64,000 nt of DNA from Azospirillum canadense (GTDB taxonomy: Bacteria > Pseudomonadota > Alphaproteobacteria > Azospirillales > Azospirillaceae), in assembly GCF_025961225.1 (NCBI RefSeq), contig NZ_JAOQNG010000010.1, forward strand, positions 1,876,001-1,940,000, in the 5' to 3' direction. Shown here one piece after another: positions 1-8,233 of the stretch; positions within the stretch are counted from its first letter, which is position 1; each line of letters starts with the position of its first letter. Below the pieces are notes generated by a model. It did no database searches. It had not been told where the DNA came from and worked only from the letters and a program-made list of their open reading frames with translations. The translations under genes were made by a program, and so were the position numbers.

Positions 1-83
1 CCTTCCTGCGCAACCTGGGGATCACGCCGCTCGACTACCGGAAGCGCTTCCGCAGCACCGCCGATGCCGGCGCCGGTCGGTGA
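1..83 (+). CDS. AraC-family transcriptional regulator, C-terminal fragment
   Basis: This is the 3' end of a gene that begins before the window. The frame starting at base 3 encodes FLRNLGITPLDYRKRF and ends at a TGA at 81-83. The motif, a helix followed by G-x-x-P-x-x-Y-R-x-x-F, is the typical end of the second helix-turn-helix of the AraC/XylS DNA-binding domain. The sensing domain lies outside the window, so the effector and targets cannot be read. Confidence 0.75.
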   Translation, partial: FLRNLGITPLDYRKRFRSTADAGAGR

Positions 84-178
84 CGGAGGGCCGCGACGGA
101 CGGCGGGATCCATTTTGTCTCTGGATGACCCACCCGGCGGTGGGCGACACTGCGCGCCGTCGAAAGTGAGGTCATGCG

Positions 179-520
179 ATGGCGAGCAGAAGGCGCAAGG
201 CGCCGCGGAAAGCCAAGAAGGGTCTGGGGTCCGGTTCGGTCCCGGAGATGGTTGGTGCATCCGGGCAATCGCCCGGCCGGGCCGGAACTTCGTTCGGAGC
301 CCCGTCGTCGGCTGTGTTGAAGCGGAGGGGACCGCGCTTCTCCGCCAAGCTCGACGCCGACGCCGGGAAGTTCCTCAGCCCCGAACAGCAGTATCTCCTC
401 CGCAAACGGCGCGATGTCGAGCAGCGCGCGGCGAAGCAGCGCCGTTCCGCGGTCGGGATGGCCATCGTCGCGCTGGCGGCCGTCGCGGGTGGTGCGGCGT
501 GGGGTTTCGGCTGGTTCTGA
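179..520 (+). CDS. Small basic protein with one C-terminal membrane segment, unknown function
   Basis: A 113-residue protein that I do not recognise. The first 15 residues are strongly basic (MASRRRKAPRKAKKG), followed by a low-complexity Gly/Ser stretch. A basic region (residues 75-88, LRKRRDVEQRAAKQRR) then leads into a hydrophobic segment, roughly residues 90-108, that could span the membrane once with the N-terminus in the cytoplasm. A GTGAGG stretch lies about 8 bases before the ATG. It stands alone between the AraC gene end and the convergent peroxiredoxin gene. Long antisense frames overlap it, but they run into the peroxiredoxin gene on the same strand and show no family features. The gene is called from its sensible composition and start and is only moderately certain. 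Confidence 0.5.
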   Translation: MASRRRKAPRKAKKGLGSGSVPEMVGASGQSPGRAGTSFGAPSSAVLKRRGPRFSAKLDADAGKFLSPEQQYLLRKRRDVEQRAAKQRRSAVGMAIVALAAVAGGAAWGFGWF

Positions 521-581
521 CGGCAGACTTGCGAAAATCGGCCCCGCTCCTGCGCGGAGCGGGGAACCGTGTCGGACGCGA

Positions 582-1262
582 TCAGGCGGCCTTTGCACTG
601 CGCAGCGCGGGGAGCATGTCCTCGGGCTCGGGGCGGCGGGTGTAGTCCGGGTTCACCTCGGCGTACAGGATCGTCCCGTCCTGCCCGATCACGAAGCGCG
701 CGGGCATCGGCAGGGTCCAGCTCGGGTCGCCGTTGAACGCCGGCAGCTCGTTCTTCAGCCCCTTGTACAGTTCGATCAGATAGTCGGGCAGTTGGAACCG
801 CAGGCCAAAGGCGGCGGCGACGTCGTTGCGAGGGTCCGACAGGATCGGAAAAGCCAGCGCGTTCTGGCGCACCGACTTGCGGCTGTTCGGGGCCGTCTGC
901 GGCGAGATGGCGACCAGACTGGCGCCGAGCGCCTGGAAGGTGGGAAGTGCCGCCTGCAACGCCTGCAATTCCATGTTGCAGTAGGGGCACCAGACGCCGC
1001 GGTAGAAGCTGACCACCAGCGGCCCCTTCGCCAGCAGCTCCGCCGACGACACCGGATTGCCGTCGGGATCATTGAGCGTGAAGTCGGGGGCCTTGTCCCC
1101 GGCCTTCAGCGCGTTGGCGGCGGCGCCCGAGGCGATCAGTTCGGCGGTGGCGCGGTGCATCGTCTCGATCACCGACCGGGGAACGCTGTAGGGCGGCTTG
1201 CCCGCTTCGAAATCGGCCTTGAAGGCGTCGAGCTTGTCCTGAAGCGACATGGCGAGCGACAT
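582..1262 (-). CDS. Peroxiredoxin-like AhpC/TSA family protein
   Basis: A 226-residue thioredoxin-fold peroxidase-like protein, expected to reduce hydrogen peroxide or organic hydroperoxides in the cytosol using thiol electrons. The centre holds PDFTLNDPDGNPV, the usual AhpC/TSA opening, then VSFYRGVWCPYCNMEL, where the first Cys of the CPYC pair is the expected peroxidatic residue. A distal RFVIGQDGTI strand follows. There is a helical extension of about 60 residues before the thioredoxin fold, as in the peroxiredoxin-like family. I chose the ATG at 1262 because AAGGA lies seven bases before it; an ATG 14 codons upstream lacks that signal. It is divergent from a LysR gene, so control by that regulator is plausible. 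Confidence 0.85.
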   Translation of the reverse strand: MSLAMSLQDKLDAFKADFEAGKPPYSVPRSVIETMHRATAELIASGAAANALKAGDKAPDFTLNDPDGNPVSSAELLAKGPLVVSFYRGVWCPYCNMELQALQAALPTFQALGASLVAISPQTAPNSRKSVRQNALAFPILSDPRNDVAAAFGLRFQLPDYLIELYKGLKNELPAFNGDPSWTLPMPARFVIGQDGTILYAEVNPDYTRRPEPEDMLPALRSAKAA

Positions 1263-1294
1263 GGGAACGTCCTTGATCGAGGGGCATTGGGGAG

Positions 1295-1373
1295 CGGTTG
1301 CCAACCGTTCGCGGCTGGTGGGAAAGTTATCGCCATTCCGGATCGCGCATGGCAGACAGGCAAGGGCGATAAC
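1295..1373. promoter_or_regulatory. Inverted repeats between divergent peroxiredoxin and LysR genes
   Basis: The 134-base divergent spacer holds a short dyad, CGGTT-GCC-AACCG (1295-1307). It also holds a perfect 9-bp inverted repeat, GTTATCGCC (1326-1334) and GGCGATAAC (1365-1373), with 30 bases between the arms. LysR regulators normally bind dyads in such a divergent spacer, so this is a candidate operator. The binding itself is inferred. Confidence 0.4.
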
Positions 1374-1396
1374 GGTAATTCCCCTCAGGAATGGCG

Positions 1397-2305
1397 ATGG
1401 ACCGATTGCAGGCGATGACCACCTTCGTGCGGGTGGTGGAGAACGGCACCTTCTCCGGCGCGGCCCGGCAGCTGGGCGTGGGCCAGCCGGCCATCTCCAA
1501 GACCATCGCGCAGTTGGAGGAAAGGCTTCAGGTGCGGCTTCTGCTGCGCTCCACCCACGGCCTCACCCCGACCGAGGCGGGGCTGCGCTTCTACGAACGC
1601 GCGCGGCTCGCCATTCGGGAAGCGGATGAAGCGGAACTGGAGGCGCGGGGAGCGGGGGCGGGGCTTTCCGGGCGGCTGCGCATCTCCGCCGCGACCACCT
1701 TTGCCCGGCTGCTGGTCGTGCCGCGCCTGCCCGAATTCCTGGCCCGCCATCCCGCGCTGGAGATCGATGTGATCCTGGACGACCGGGTGATCGATCTGGT
1801 GACGGAAGGGATTGACGTCGCGTTGCGCATGGGGACGCTGGCGGACTCCACGGCGGTCGCGCGGCGGATCGCAAGCGGCGGTCGGTCGGTGGTGGCGACA
1901 CCCGCCTATCTGGCCCGCGCAGGCGTGCCGCAGGCGCCGGCCGACCTTGCCGACCATGACGCGGTGGTCTACAGCCAGCTCAGCAACAGCTGGGCGTTCC
2001 GCCGGGACGGGACCGAGGCGTCGGTCGTGGTGCGCGGCCGGCTGCGGGTCAGCGCGGCGGAAGGGATTCGCGCGGCGGTGCTGGCCGACATGGGCCTGGC
2101 GGTCGCGTCCGACTGGATGTTCGGTCCCGAGCTTGCCAGCGGCGCGGTGCGGCGGGTGCTGGAGGATTGGACGCTGCCGCCGCTCGATCTCTGGGCGGTT
2201 TTCCCCACCGGCCGGCTGGCGAGCGCCAAGGCGCGCGCCTTCGCGGATTTCGTGGAAGGCATCCTGGCCGGTGAGGACGTGCAGCGTCCGGAAAGTCCGC
2301 GTTGA
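1397..2305 (+). CDS. LysR-family transcriptional regulator
   Basis: A 302-residue regulator of usual family length. Residues 1-60 form the winged helix-turn-helix (MDRLQAMTTFVRVVENGTF, then SGAARQLGVGQPAISKTIAQLE). The rest is the periplasmic-binding-protein-like effector domain, with the RLRISAATTFARLLVVPRLPEFLARHP segment that opens it. The ATG at 1397 fits better than the ATG two codons upstream because CAGGA then sits six bases away instead of abutting the codon. It is transcribed away from the peroxiredoxin gene, which suggests control of that gene and of its own promoter. The effector is unknown. Confidence 0.9.
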   Translation: MDRLQAMTTFVRVVENGTFSGAARQLGVGQPAISKTIAQLEERLQVRLLLRSTHGLTPTEAGLRFYERARLAIREADEAELEARGAGAGLSGRLRISAATTFARLLVVPRLPEFLARHPALEIDVILDDRVIDLVTEGIDVALRMGTLADSTAVARRIASGGRSVVATPAYLARAGVPQAPADLADHDAVVYSQLSNSWAFRRDGTEASVVVRGRLRVSAAEGIRAAVLADMGLAVASDWMFGPELASGAVRRVLEDWTLPPLDLWAVFPTGRLASAKARAFADFVEGILAGEDVQRPESPR

Positions 2306-2427
2306 TGCCCAAACGCTTCGCCGGAAGCTTGGGATAGGCCGGCGCGCGACATCGGTGGGGCGAAACGGTTGACGGTTGGGGTTCCCCCGCGGGGGGACGG
2401 AAGCCGGACACGCAAGGGGGGTCGGAC

Positions 2428-3447
2428 ATGGCGAAGATGCGCGCGGTGCAGGTTGCCAAACCCAACGGGCCGCTGGAACTGGTCGAGCGCGACATTCCCG
2501 AGCCCGCCCCCGGACAGGTCCGCATCAAGGTCCAGGCCTGCGGGATCTGCCACAGCGACGCCTTCACCGTGGAAGGGGCCTTCCCGAACATCCAGTACCC
2601 GCGGGTGCCCGGGCACGAGATCGTCGGGATCATCGATGCGGTGGGGGCCGGCGTCCAGACCTGGGCGACGGGGCAGCGGGTCGGCGTCGGCTGGCACGGC
2701 GGCCATTGCGGCCGGTGCGACCGCTGCCGGCGCGGCGACTTCATCAACTGCCGCTTCGCCCAGACGCCCGGCCTCCACTACGACGGCGGCTACGCCGATT
2801 TCATGGTGGCGCCGTCCGAGGCCCTGGCCCTGGTGCCCGACGAGCTGTCGTCGGAGGAGGCAGCACCCCTGCTCTGCGCCGGCATCACCACCTTCAACGC
2901 GTTGCGCCACAGCGGCGCCCGCGCCGGCGACTTGGTCGGCGTCCTGGGCATCGGCGGGCTGGGGCATCTGGGGGTGCAATTCGCCGTGAAGATGGGGTTC
3001 CACACGGTCGCCATCGCGCGCGGCACGGACAAGGAGCCGCTGGCCCGGCAGCTCGGCGCCCACCGCTACCTCGACAGCCAAGCGCAGAACGTGGCGGAGG
3101 AGCTGACCAAGTTGGGCGGCGCCCGCGTGATCCTTGCGACCGCCACGAGCTCCAAGGCGATGACCGCCGTGATCGACGGGCTGGGCGTGGACGGCAAGCT
3201 CCTGATCGTCGGCGTCACCACCGACCCGATCGAGGTCACGCCGTTGCAGCTCATCTCAGCGCGGCGCTCGATCCAGGGCTGGCCGTCCGGAACGGCAATG
3301 GACTCGCAGGACACCATGGCCTTCAGCGCGCTGACCGGCGTCCGCACGATGATCGAGACAGCGCCGCTCGACCGTGCCGCCGAGGCCTACGCGCGCATGA
3401 TGAGCGGGAAAGCGCGCTTCCGGATGGTGCTGACGACGGGATCGTAA
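2428..3447 (+). CDS. Zinc-dependent alcohol dehydrogenase
   Basis: A 339-residue medium-chain dehydrogenase/reductase that should oxidise alcohols or reduce aldehydes with NAD(P)H. Catalytic-zinc ligands are visible as the CGICHSD motif (residues 38-44), GHE (62-64) and the later PLLCAGIT. The structural-zinc lobe is CGRCDRCRRGDFINC. The Rossmann nucleotide-binding loop reads GVLGIGGLGHLGVQFA. The arrangement resembles AdhP/AdhA-type enzymes from bacteria. The gene stands alone on the plus strand, 122 bases after the LysR gene, with a G-rich ribosome-binding stretch before the ATG. The true substrate cannot be inferred. Confidence 0.92.
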   Translation: MAKMRAVQVAKPNGPLELVERDIPEPAPGQVRIKVQACGICHSDAFTVEGAFPNIQYPRVPGHEIVGIIDAVGAGVQTWATGQRVGVGWHGGHCGRCDRCRRGDFINCRFAQTPGLHYDGGYADFMVAPSEALALVPDELSSEEAAPLLCAGITTFNALRHSGARAGDLVGVLGIGGLGHLGVQFAVKMGFHTVAIARGTDKEPLARQLGAHRYLDSQAQNVAEELTKLGGARVILATATSSKAMTAVIDGLGVDGKLLIVGVTTDPIEVTPLQLISARRSIQGWPSGTAMDSQDTMAFSALTGVRTMIETAPLDRAAEAYARMMSGKARFRMVLTTGS

Positions 3448-3542
3448 GCGGGCCTTCCGAACGCTGCCCGCCATGCCTTTGCGTCTGGGTGTCCTCGGCC
3501 GTCGCGCCGCAGGGCCCTTGATCGGCGACCTCATTCTCCCAT

Positions 3543-3575
3543 ATACCATCCACCTGGATGGTGAATGGATGGTAT
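3543..3575. promoter_or_regulatory. Three-half-site operator before the CopG regulator
   Basis: A left half-site ATACCATCCA (3543-3552) faces two direct copies of TGGATGGT (3555-3562 and 3566-3573). The first pair makes an 8-bp perfect palindrome with a CC spacer. The outer pair (3543-3552 with 3566-3575) makes a perfect 10-bp inverted repeat. The cluster ends 31 bases before the chosen CopG start, where an autoregulatory ribbon-helix-helix repressor would be expected to bind. Confidence 0.65.
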
Positions 3576-3606
3576 GAGGATGGCTGGAGACGCACAGGAC
3601 CAGAGG

Positions 3607-3999
3607 ATGAAGGTCGCGGACAGCGAGAAGATCACGATCAATCTCGGCTACGTCGATCTCGGCCACATCGATCTGCTGGTGCAGGAAGGGTTCTATTCCA
3701 ATCGCACCGACTTCATCCGCACCGCAATCCGCAACCAGATCGACCGCCATGGCGACGCAGTGCGCCAAGCCGTGACGCGCAAGAGCGTCGACCTGGGCTT
3801 GCGCCATTACAGCCGCGCGGACCTGGAAGCGGTGGAGGCGTCCGGCGAGCGGCTCGACATCCGCGTCCTGGGGCTGGCCAGCATCGCCCAGGACGTCACG
3901 CCGGACCTCGCCCGCGCGACCATCGCCTCGATCACCGTGCTGGGTGCGCTGCACGCCAGCGCCGCCGTCAAGGCCGCGCTGGCGGATCGCATGCGCTGA
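3607..3999 (+). CDS. CopG-family ribbon-helix-helix transcriptional regulator
   Basis: A 130-residue protein. Its first 50 residues form a ribbon-helix-helix: the EKITINLGYVDLG strand, then two helices with the YSNRTDFIRTAIRNQI signature. The remaining 80 residues (LGLRHYSRADLEAVEASGERLDIRVLGL) form a small C-terminal domain, perhaps for oligomerisation or effector binding. The ATG at 3607 is preceded at seven bases by AGGA. Upstream ATGs in the same frame (3565, 3574, 3580) lie inside or next to the operator and lack spacing for a ribosome site. The gene lies 52 bases before the esterase gene, and the pair probably forms one unit in which CopG represses both. Confidence 0.85.
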   Translation: MKVADSEKITINLGYVDLGHIDLLVQEGFYSNRTDFIRTAIRNQIDRHGDAVRQAVTRKSVDLGLRHYSRADLEAVEASGERLDIRVLGLASIAQDVTPDLARATIASITVLGALHASAAVKAALADRMR

Positions 4000-4051
4000 C
4001 GCCGCATGCATTGACCGTGCGGCCCCGCCTTATTGAAAGAAAGCTTCTGCG

Positions 4052-5257
4052 ATGAGCAACCTCTTCTTCTCCGGAATGGCCAAGGCCAAGCGCCTCACGC
4101 AGGCCGGCAAGCTTGCCGAGGCGACCGCCCTGATCCAACGCCTGCTGGGTGGCGATCACGGCGAGTCCCCATCCAAACCGGCGGGCGCCGGCTCCCAGAC
4201 CGTGATCGATGTCGATCCCGTCTCGGTGAAGACGGCAGACGCGCCGCAGCAACCGGCCGGACCGGACGCGCGGGCCGGACGCGCTCGCGCGGAGCCGCGG
4301 TCCGGGCTGGGCGACACGCTGCGCGACCTTGCCGCCCGCGCGATGCCGCACGGGCTCGACCTCGGCCTGGGGAAAACCGCGCGCGCCGTTCCCGAGCCCC
4401 TGCCGGACGGCGCCAGCTTCACGACGGCGTCCTTCAGCAACGCGGCCGGGACGCGCTCCTACAAACTCTACGTTCCGGCCAACCGGCAGGACGGGCAGCC
4501 GCTTCCCCTGGTGGTGATGCTGCACGGATGCACCCAGTCGCCGGACGACTTCGCGGCCGGGACCCGCATGAACGCACTTGCCGAGGAACTTGGTTTTCTC
4601 GTCGCCTACCCGGCGCAGGACTCCTCCGCCAACGCCCAGAAATGCTGGAACTGGTTCAGCCGCGACCATCAGCAGCGCGATCAGGGGGAGCCGTCGCTGA
4701 TCGCGGGGATGACCCGGCGGATCATGCAGGACCATCCCGTGGACGAACGCCGCGTCTTCATCGCCGGGCTTTCCGCCGGCGGTGCGGCGGCGGCGATCCT
4801 GGGCGCCTCCTATCCCGACCTCTACGCCGCGGTGGGGGTGCATTCGGGCCTGCCGGTCGGGGCGGCGCACAACCTGCCCTCGGCGCTGGCCGCCATGCGC
4901 CAGGGAGCGGCTGCGGGGGGTGCGCCGCAGGGCGGCACTCCGGTCCCGACCATCGTCTTCCATGGCGACCGGGACAGCACGGTGCACCCGTCCAACGGCG
5001 ACGCGGTCGTCAAGCAGTCGACGACCGCGGCCGCCGGGCTGACCCGCCGGGTGGAGAACGGCCAAGCGCCCGGCGGGCATGGCTGGAGCCGCGCGCTCCA
5101 CGCCGACCGTTCGGGGCGGGTGCTGTGCGAACAGTGGACGATCCACGGCGCCGGGCACGCCTGGGCGGGCGGCAGCGCGGCCGGTTCCTACACCGATCCG
5201 CGCGGGCCGGACGCCACGCGGGAGATGCTGCGCTTCTTCCTTGAGGCTGGCCGCTGA
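4052..5257 (+). CDS. PHB depolymerase-type esterase (PhaZ/LpqC family)
   Basis: A 401-residue alpha/beta hydrolase of the type-1 short-chain polyhydroxyalkanoate depolymerase family. Visible features are the oxyanion loop VVMLHGCTQSPDDFA (around 154-168), the lipase box GLSAG with Ser241, a HGDRD acid segment (304-308) and GHAWAGG with His369 near the end. The first 30 residues (MSNLFFSGMAKAKRLTQAGK) match the N-terminus commonly seen in this subgroup. They are not a clear Sec signal, so secretion is uncertain. A poorly conserved linker covers residues 35-110. It lies downstream of a CopG regulator. The substrate may be PHB oligomers or another ester; assignment to the depolymerase family is solid, the polymer itself is not. 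Confidence 0.88.
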   Translation: MSNLFFSGMAKAKRLTQAGKLAEATALIQRLLGGDHGESPSKPAGAGSQTVIDVDPVSVKTADAPQQPAGPDARAGRARAEPRSGLGDTLRDLAARAMPHGLDLGLGKTARAVPEPLPDGASFTTASFSNAAGTRSYKLYVPANRQDGQPLPLVVMLHGCTQSPDDFAAGTRMNALAEELGFLVAYPAQDSSANAQKCWNWFSRDHQQRDQGEPSLIAGMTRRIMQDHPVDERRVFIAGLSAGGAAAAILGASYPDLYAAVGVHSGLPVGAAHNLPSALAAMRQGAAAGGAPQGGTPVPTIVFHGDRDSTVHPSNGDAVVKQSTTAAAGLTRRVENGQAPGGHGWSRALHADRSGRVLCEQWTIHGAGHAWAGGSAAGSYTDPRGPDATREMLRFFLEAGR

Positions 5258-5503
5258 ATCACGCCGAGCTTTCGCCAGACGGGCAGGCTGTGCTCCAGGC
5301 ACCAGGAAAGGCTGTCGGCCACGGCCGCCCGGCTTTCGTCGGCCCCCTGCAGGGTCACGCCGTCGCGCACCAGACGCTCCCCGCCGCACAACAGGCGGGT
5401 GCGTCAGGCGGGTGTCGCGCAGGGCTAGAAGGTCGAGCAGCTCACCCACCGTCCGGGGGCGGTCGGCCAGGGCCTCGAAAATCAGGCGGTAATGCGCGAC
5501 CTT
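5258..5503 (-). pseudogene. Frameshifted gene remnant
   Basis: Two adjoining minus-strand frames together read as a plausible protein segment. From 5503 downwards the frame gives KVAHYRLIFEALADRPRTVG and then ELLDLLALRDTRLTH. A shift near 5400 leads to RLLCGGERLVRDGVTL, and the segment continues through ADSLSWCLEHSLPVWRKLGV. The helical composition and the clean switch at one point suggest a decayed gene whose end is lost against the esterase gene. I do not recognise the family. It resembles the helix-rich C-terminal or winged-helix regions of some methyltransferases only in a general way. No intact start is visible. Confidence 0.4.
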
Positions 5504-5542
5504 TGTTGAATAAACGGAAGCGCGGCGTCAATATCCTTTCTC

Positions 5543-6598
5543 ATGATCTTGAGATCGCGAAGATTTGGCGAGTCTTGCGAAGCCTATATGCATGCAATAG
5601 TGTGCTATTTATTTGTCTGGCGCGCTGCGGTGTCTGCCGCGCTGATCATCGTTCTCGCCCTGGCGGGCGGTTCCGCGGAAGCGCGGGACATGGCCGCGCG
5701 GCCGGCGTTGGACGATCCAGCCGTCGCCGTCTTGCAGGAGCGCGCGCGGGACGGCGACGCCGCGGCGCAGTACGAGCTTGCGAACCGGTACGACCGCGGC
5801 GACGGGGTGCGCATGGATCTGGGACGCGCCTTCGCGCTGTTCTGCCGCGCCGCCCAGGCGGGGCACGTCGAGGCGTCCTATCGGCTGGGCCGCTTCTATT
5901 GGGCCGGCATGGGCACGGAGCGCGACCCGGCGCGGGCGATCGCCTGGCTTGCCGTGGCGGCGGACGCGGGCCACGCCGAGGCGGGCCGCGTGATGCGGAA
6001 GCTGCCGCCGCTGGAGGTGCAGCGGCGACCCGATTGCCATCCGGGGACGGTGCGGCGGCTCGCGCCGGCCGACCGGCCGCGGGTGGACGCCGCGGCCTTC
6101 CGCGACATGGCGGCCGGCAGCCCGATCGGGCAGGTGGCCGGGGTTCTGGCCTCCCGCTTCGGGCTGGACAGCGGCCTTGTCCTGGCCGTGATCGCGGTGG
6201 AATCGAATTTCGAGCCGGGCGCGGTGTCGCCGAAGCGGGCGCAGGGGCTGATGCAGCTGATGCCCGACACCGCCCGCCGCTTCGCCGTGCGCGACCCGTT
6301 CGACCCCGTGGAGAACATGATCGGGGGCATGCGCTATCTCAACTGGCTGCTGTCCCGCTTCCGGGGCGACGTGCGGCTTGCGCTGGCCGCCTACAACGCG
6401 GGGGAGGGGACGGTCGACCGCTACGGCGGCATCCCGCCCTACGCGGAGACGCGCGAGTATGTGCGCCGCGTCGGGCGGCTTTACGGCGCCGAGCGCCATC
6501 CCTTCGACCCGGCGCTGGCCGGCCCGTCGCCGGCTCTGCGCGGCGCCTTCGCGCCCGCCGTAAATCCCGGCTTCAATCCCGGCGGGGCACCGGGATGA
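5543..6598 (+). CDS. Lytic transglycosylase with Sel1 repeats
   Basis: A 351-residue exported protein. A hydrophobic signal segment (about 27-45) ends at SAEARD. Two Sel1-like repeats follow at about 73-145 (AAQYELANRYDRGDG, then EASYRLGRFYWAGMG). The C-terminal half is an SLT domain with the catalytic Glu220 in AVESNFEPGAVSPKRAQGLM, plus LMQLMP and ALAAYNAGEGTV. It should cleave peptidoglycan glycan strands to 1,6-anhydro ends in the periplasm. Two starts are possible (5543 or 5588) and neither has a strong ribosome site. The local stretch before it is AT-richer than its surroundings. It ends 26 bases inside the convergent SPOR gene. Confidence 0.88.
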   Translation: MILRSRRFGESCEAYMHAIVCYLFVWRAAVSAALIIVLALAGGSAEARDMAARPALDDPAVAVLQERARDGDAAAQYELANRYDRGDGVRMDLGRAFALFCRAAQAGHVEASYRLGRFYWAGMGTERDPARAIAWLAVAADAGHAEAGRVMRKLPPLEVQRRPDCHPGTVRRLAPADRPRVDAAAFRDMAAGSPIGQVAGVLASRFGLDSGLVLAVIAVESNFEPGAVSPKRAQGLMQLMPDTARRFAVRDPFDPVENMIGGMRYLNWLLSRFRGDVRLALAAYNAGEGTVDRYGGIPPYAETREYVRRVGRLYGAERHPFDPALAGPSPALRGAFAPAVNPGFNPGGAPG

Positions 6599-7376
6599 CG
6601 GCGCTTTCCACGCCCAGCAGGTTGTCCACCCGCCGCGCCGTCGTCCGCGCCGCGGCGGAGTCCGGGAAGGGGCCGACGCGCAGCCGGCGGTAGGCGGCGC
6701 CGCGGATCTCCACCCCGTCGTCCAGCAACGGCAGGCGTTCGTGCCGCAGCGCATCGCGGATGCGCCGCACGTTGTCCGCGTTCTGGAACAGGCCGACCTG
6801 GACCATGTAGACGTCGTCCAGCAGCGGACCCGCCTGGACCGGCGCCGCGGGGCGGCGTCGCGCCCGGCCGATGCGGTCCAGCGCTTCCTGCGCCAGCTGC
6901 TGGCCTTGCAGGATCTGCGCGGGCGTCAGCGTCGCGGACAGGGCGTCCAGGTTGTTGCGGGCCACGGCGTTGCCCTGGCCGGCGGACAGGGTGAACCAGG
7001 CGTAGGCGACCAGCGGGCTCGCCTCCACCCCCTCGCCGTTGCGGTGCATCAGGCCCAGGTTGTTCTGGGCGTCGGCGTTCCCGCCTTCCGCGGCCAGCCG
7101 GTACCAAGCCAGCGCCTCGCGGAACAGGCGGGGTTTGCCGCGGCCCTGGTAATGCAGGGTGCCGAGCCAGAACTGCGCCTCCGGGTCGCCGGCGCGCGCC
7201 AGCGGCTCGATCACGCGGGCGGCGCTGTTGTACTCGCCCATGCGGAAGTCGGCCAACGCCTGGGCCAGCCGGCCCGAAGACGCGTTCGCGGTTGATGCGG
7301 TCGCGGCCACGCCGGACGCCAGCGCCGCGGCCAGCAGCAGCGAACGCAGGCGCGCGACGCTTTTCCCGGCGGTCAT
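6573..7376 (-). CDS. Sel1-repeat and SPOR-domain exported protein
   Basis: A 267-residue protein with an N-terminal signal peptide (about 1-32, ending TANASSG). Three Sel1/TPR-like repeats follow (AQFWLGTLHYQGRG, AQNNLGLMHRNGEG and neighbours). A C-terminal SPOR domain (VYMVQVGLFQNADNVRRIRD, then YRRLRVGPF) binds denuded peptidoglycan at division sites in known members. It begins one base after the stop of the PilO-like gene, so it is probably co-transcribed with it. It overlaps the 3' end of the convergent transglycosylase. Both neighbours carrying Sel1 repeats suggests a shared cell-envelope task. Confidence 0.88.
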   Translation of the reverse strand: MTAGKSVARLRSLLLAAALASGVAATASTANASSGRLAQALADFRMGEYNSAARVIEPLARAGDPEAQFWLGTLHYQGRGKPRLFREALAWYRLAAEGGNADAQNNLGLMHRNGEGVEASPLVAYAWFTLSAGQGNAVARNNLDALSATLTPAQILQGQQLAQEALDRIGRARRRPAAPVQAGPLLDDVYMVQVGLFQNADNVRRIRDALRHERLPLLDDGVEIRGAAYRRLRVGPFPDSAAARTTARRVDNLLGVESAVIPVPRRD

Positions 7377-7377
7377 G

Positions 7378-8205
7378 TCATGGCGCCTTGCCGTCGAGCT
7401 TGGAGCGGCGGAAGCGGATGACGTATTGGGTCATGCCGTCGTCCGTCTGGCGTTGCAGGTGCACGGCGTCAGACTCGATCTTGGTGACCTTCAGGCCGGG
7501 CTCCAGCTCCGTGCCCACGCGGTAATCGCGGGTGTTGATGGTGGCGACGTCCTGGTCGCCGGCGCGACCGATGCCGGACAGACGGTGGATCCAGGTCAGG
7601 TCGATCTCCGCCGTGACCTGCCGGCTGGTGCTGTTGAAGGCGAAGCGCTGGAAGGGGTTGCGCTTGTTCTGTTCGGCCACCTGGTCGCGCAGGGCTTGCA
7701 GGCGCTGGTCGGTCAGGGGGGCGGCGTCGGCCCGCGGCGTGATGGAAAACTCGATGGCGTGCGTCGGCGGATTGTGCGAGCTGTCGAAGGGTCGCACCTG
7801 AAGGTCGTTGATGGAGACGTTCAGCGCCTCCAGATTCGCGGCGAAGCGCAGGAAGGTCAGATAGTCGGCGGTGATCTTCAGCACGAACTTCAGGTTGCCG
7901 TCGCGGCTCGGCATCAGTTCGCGGATGATGACCTTGGTGTCCTGGGCGATGCCGTTGATGTGGTCCAGGAAGCGGGGAAGGGACTGGATGCCGGCCTCAG
8001 GCTGGGCGGCGTTCTTCTGGCGCTGCGCAAGTTCGGCGGCGAGCGGCCTGTTCTCCTCCACCAGGATGGCGGTCAGGCGGGCGGCGTCGGCCATCGCCAC
8101 CTCCTTCGGCCGGTAGACGGTGGCGTAGCCGAGCAGCACGAACCCCGTGACCGCGCACAGCAGCGACAGCAGGAAGGACCGGTGCGTTCTGATGAAGGCA
8201 TCCAT
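7378..8205 (-). CDS. PilO/GspM-like inner-membrane pilus or secretion protein
   Basis: A 275-residue bitopic protein: a short cytoplasmic N-terminus, one membrane helix at about 12-30 (SFLLSLLCAVTGFVLLGY), a coiled region with KEVAMADAARLTAILVEEN, then a periplasmic alpha/beta domain. That topology, with a PilN-like gene just upstream, is the layout of the PilO/GspM alignment-complex subunit in type IV pili and type II secretion. I chose the ATG at 8205; an ATG 14 codons earlier in the frame would overlap the upstream gene's end. Sequence similarity to PilO proper is weak, so the name rests on topology and neighbours. Confidence 0.65.
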   Translation of the reverse strand: MDAFIRTHRSFLLSLLCAVTGFVLLGYATVYRPKEVAMADAARLTAILVEENRPLAAELAQRQKNAAQPEAGIQSLPRFLDHINGIAQDTKVIIRELMPSRDGNLKFVLKITADYLTFLRFAANLEALNVSINDLQVRPFDSSHNPPTHAIEFSITPRADAAPLTDQRLQALRDQVAEQNKRNPFQRFAFNSTSRQVTAEIDLTWIHRLSGIGRAGDQDVATINTRDYRVGTELEPGLKVTKIESDAVHLQRQTDDGMTQYVIRFRRSKLDGKAP

Positions 8206-8233
8206 GGTGTTTTCCCCGATTGTCCGGTCCGGA

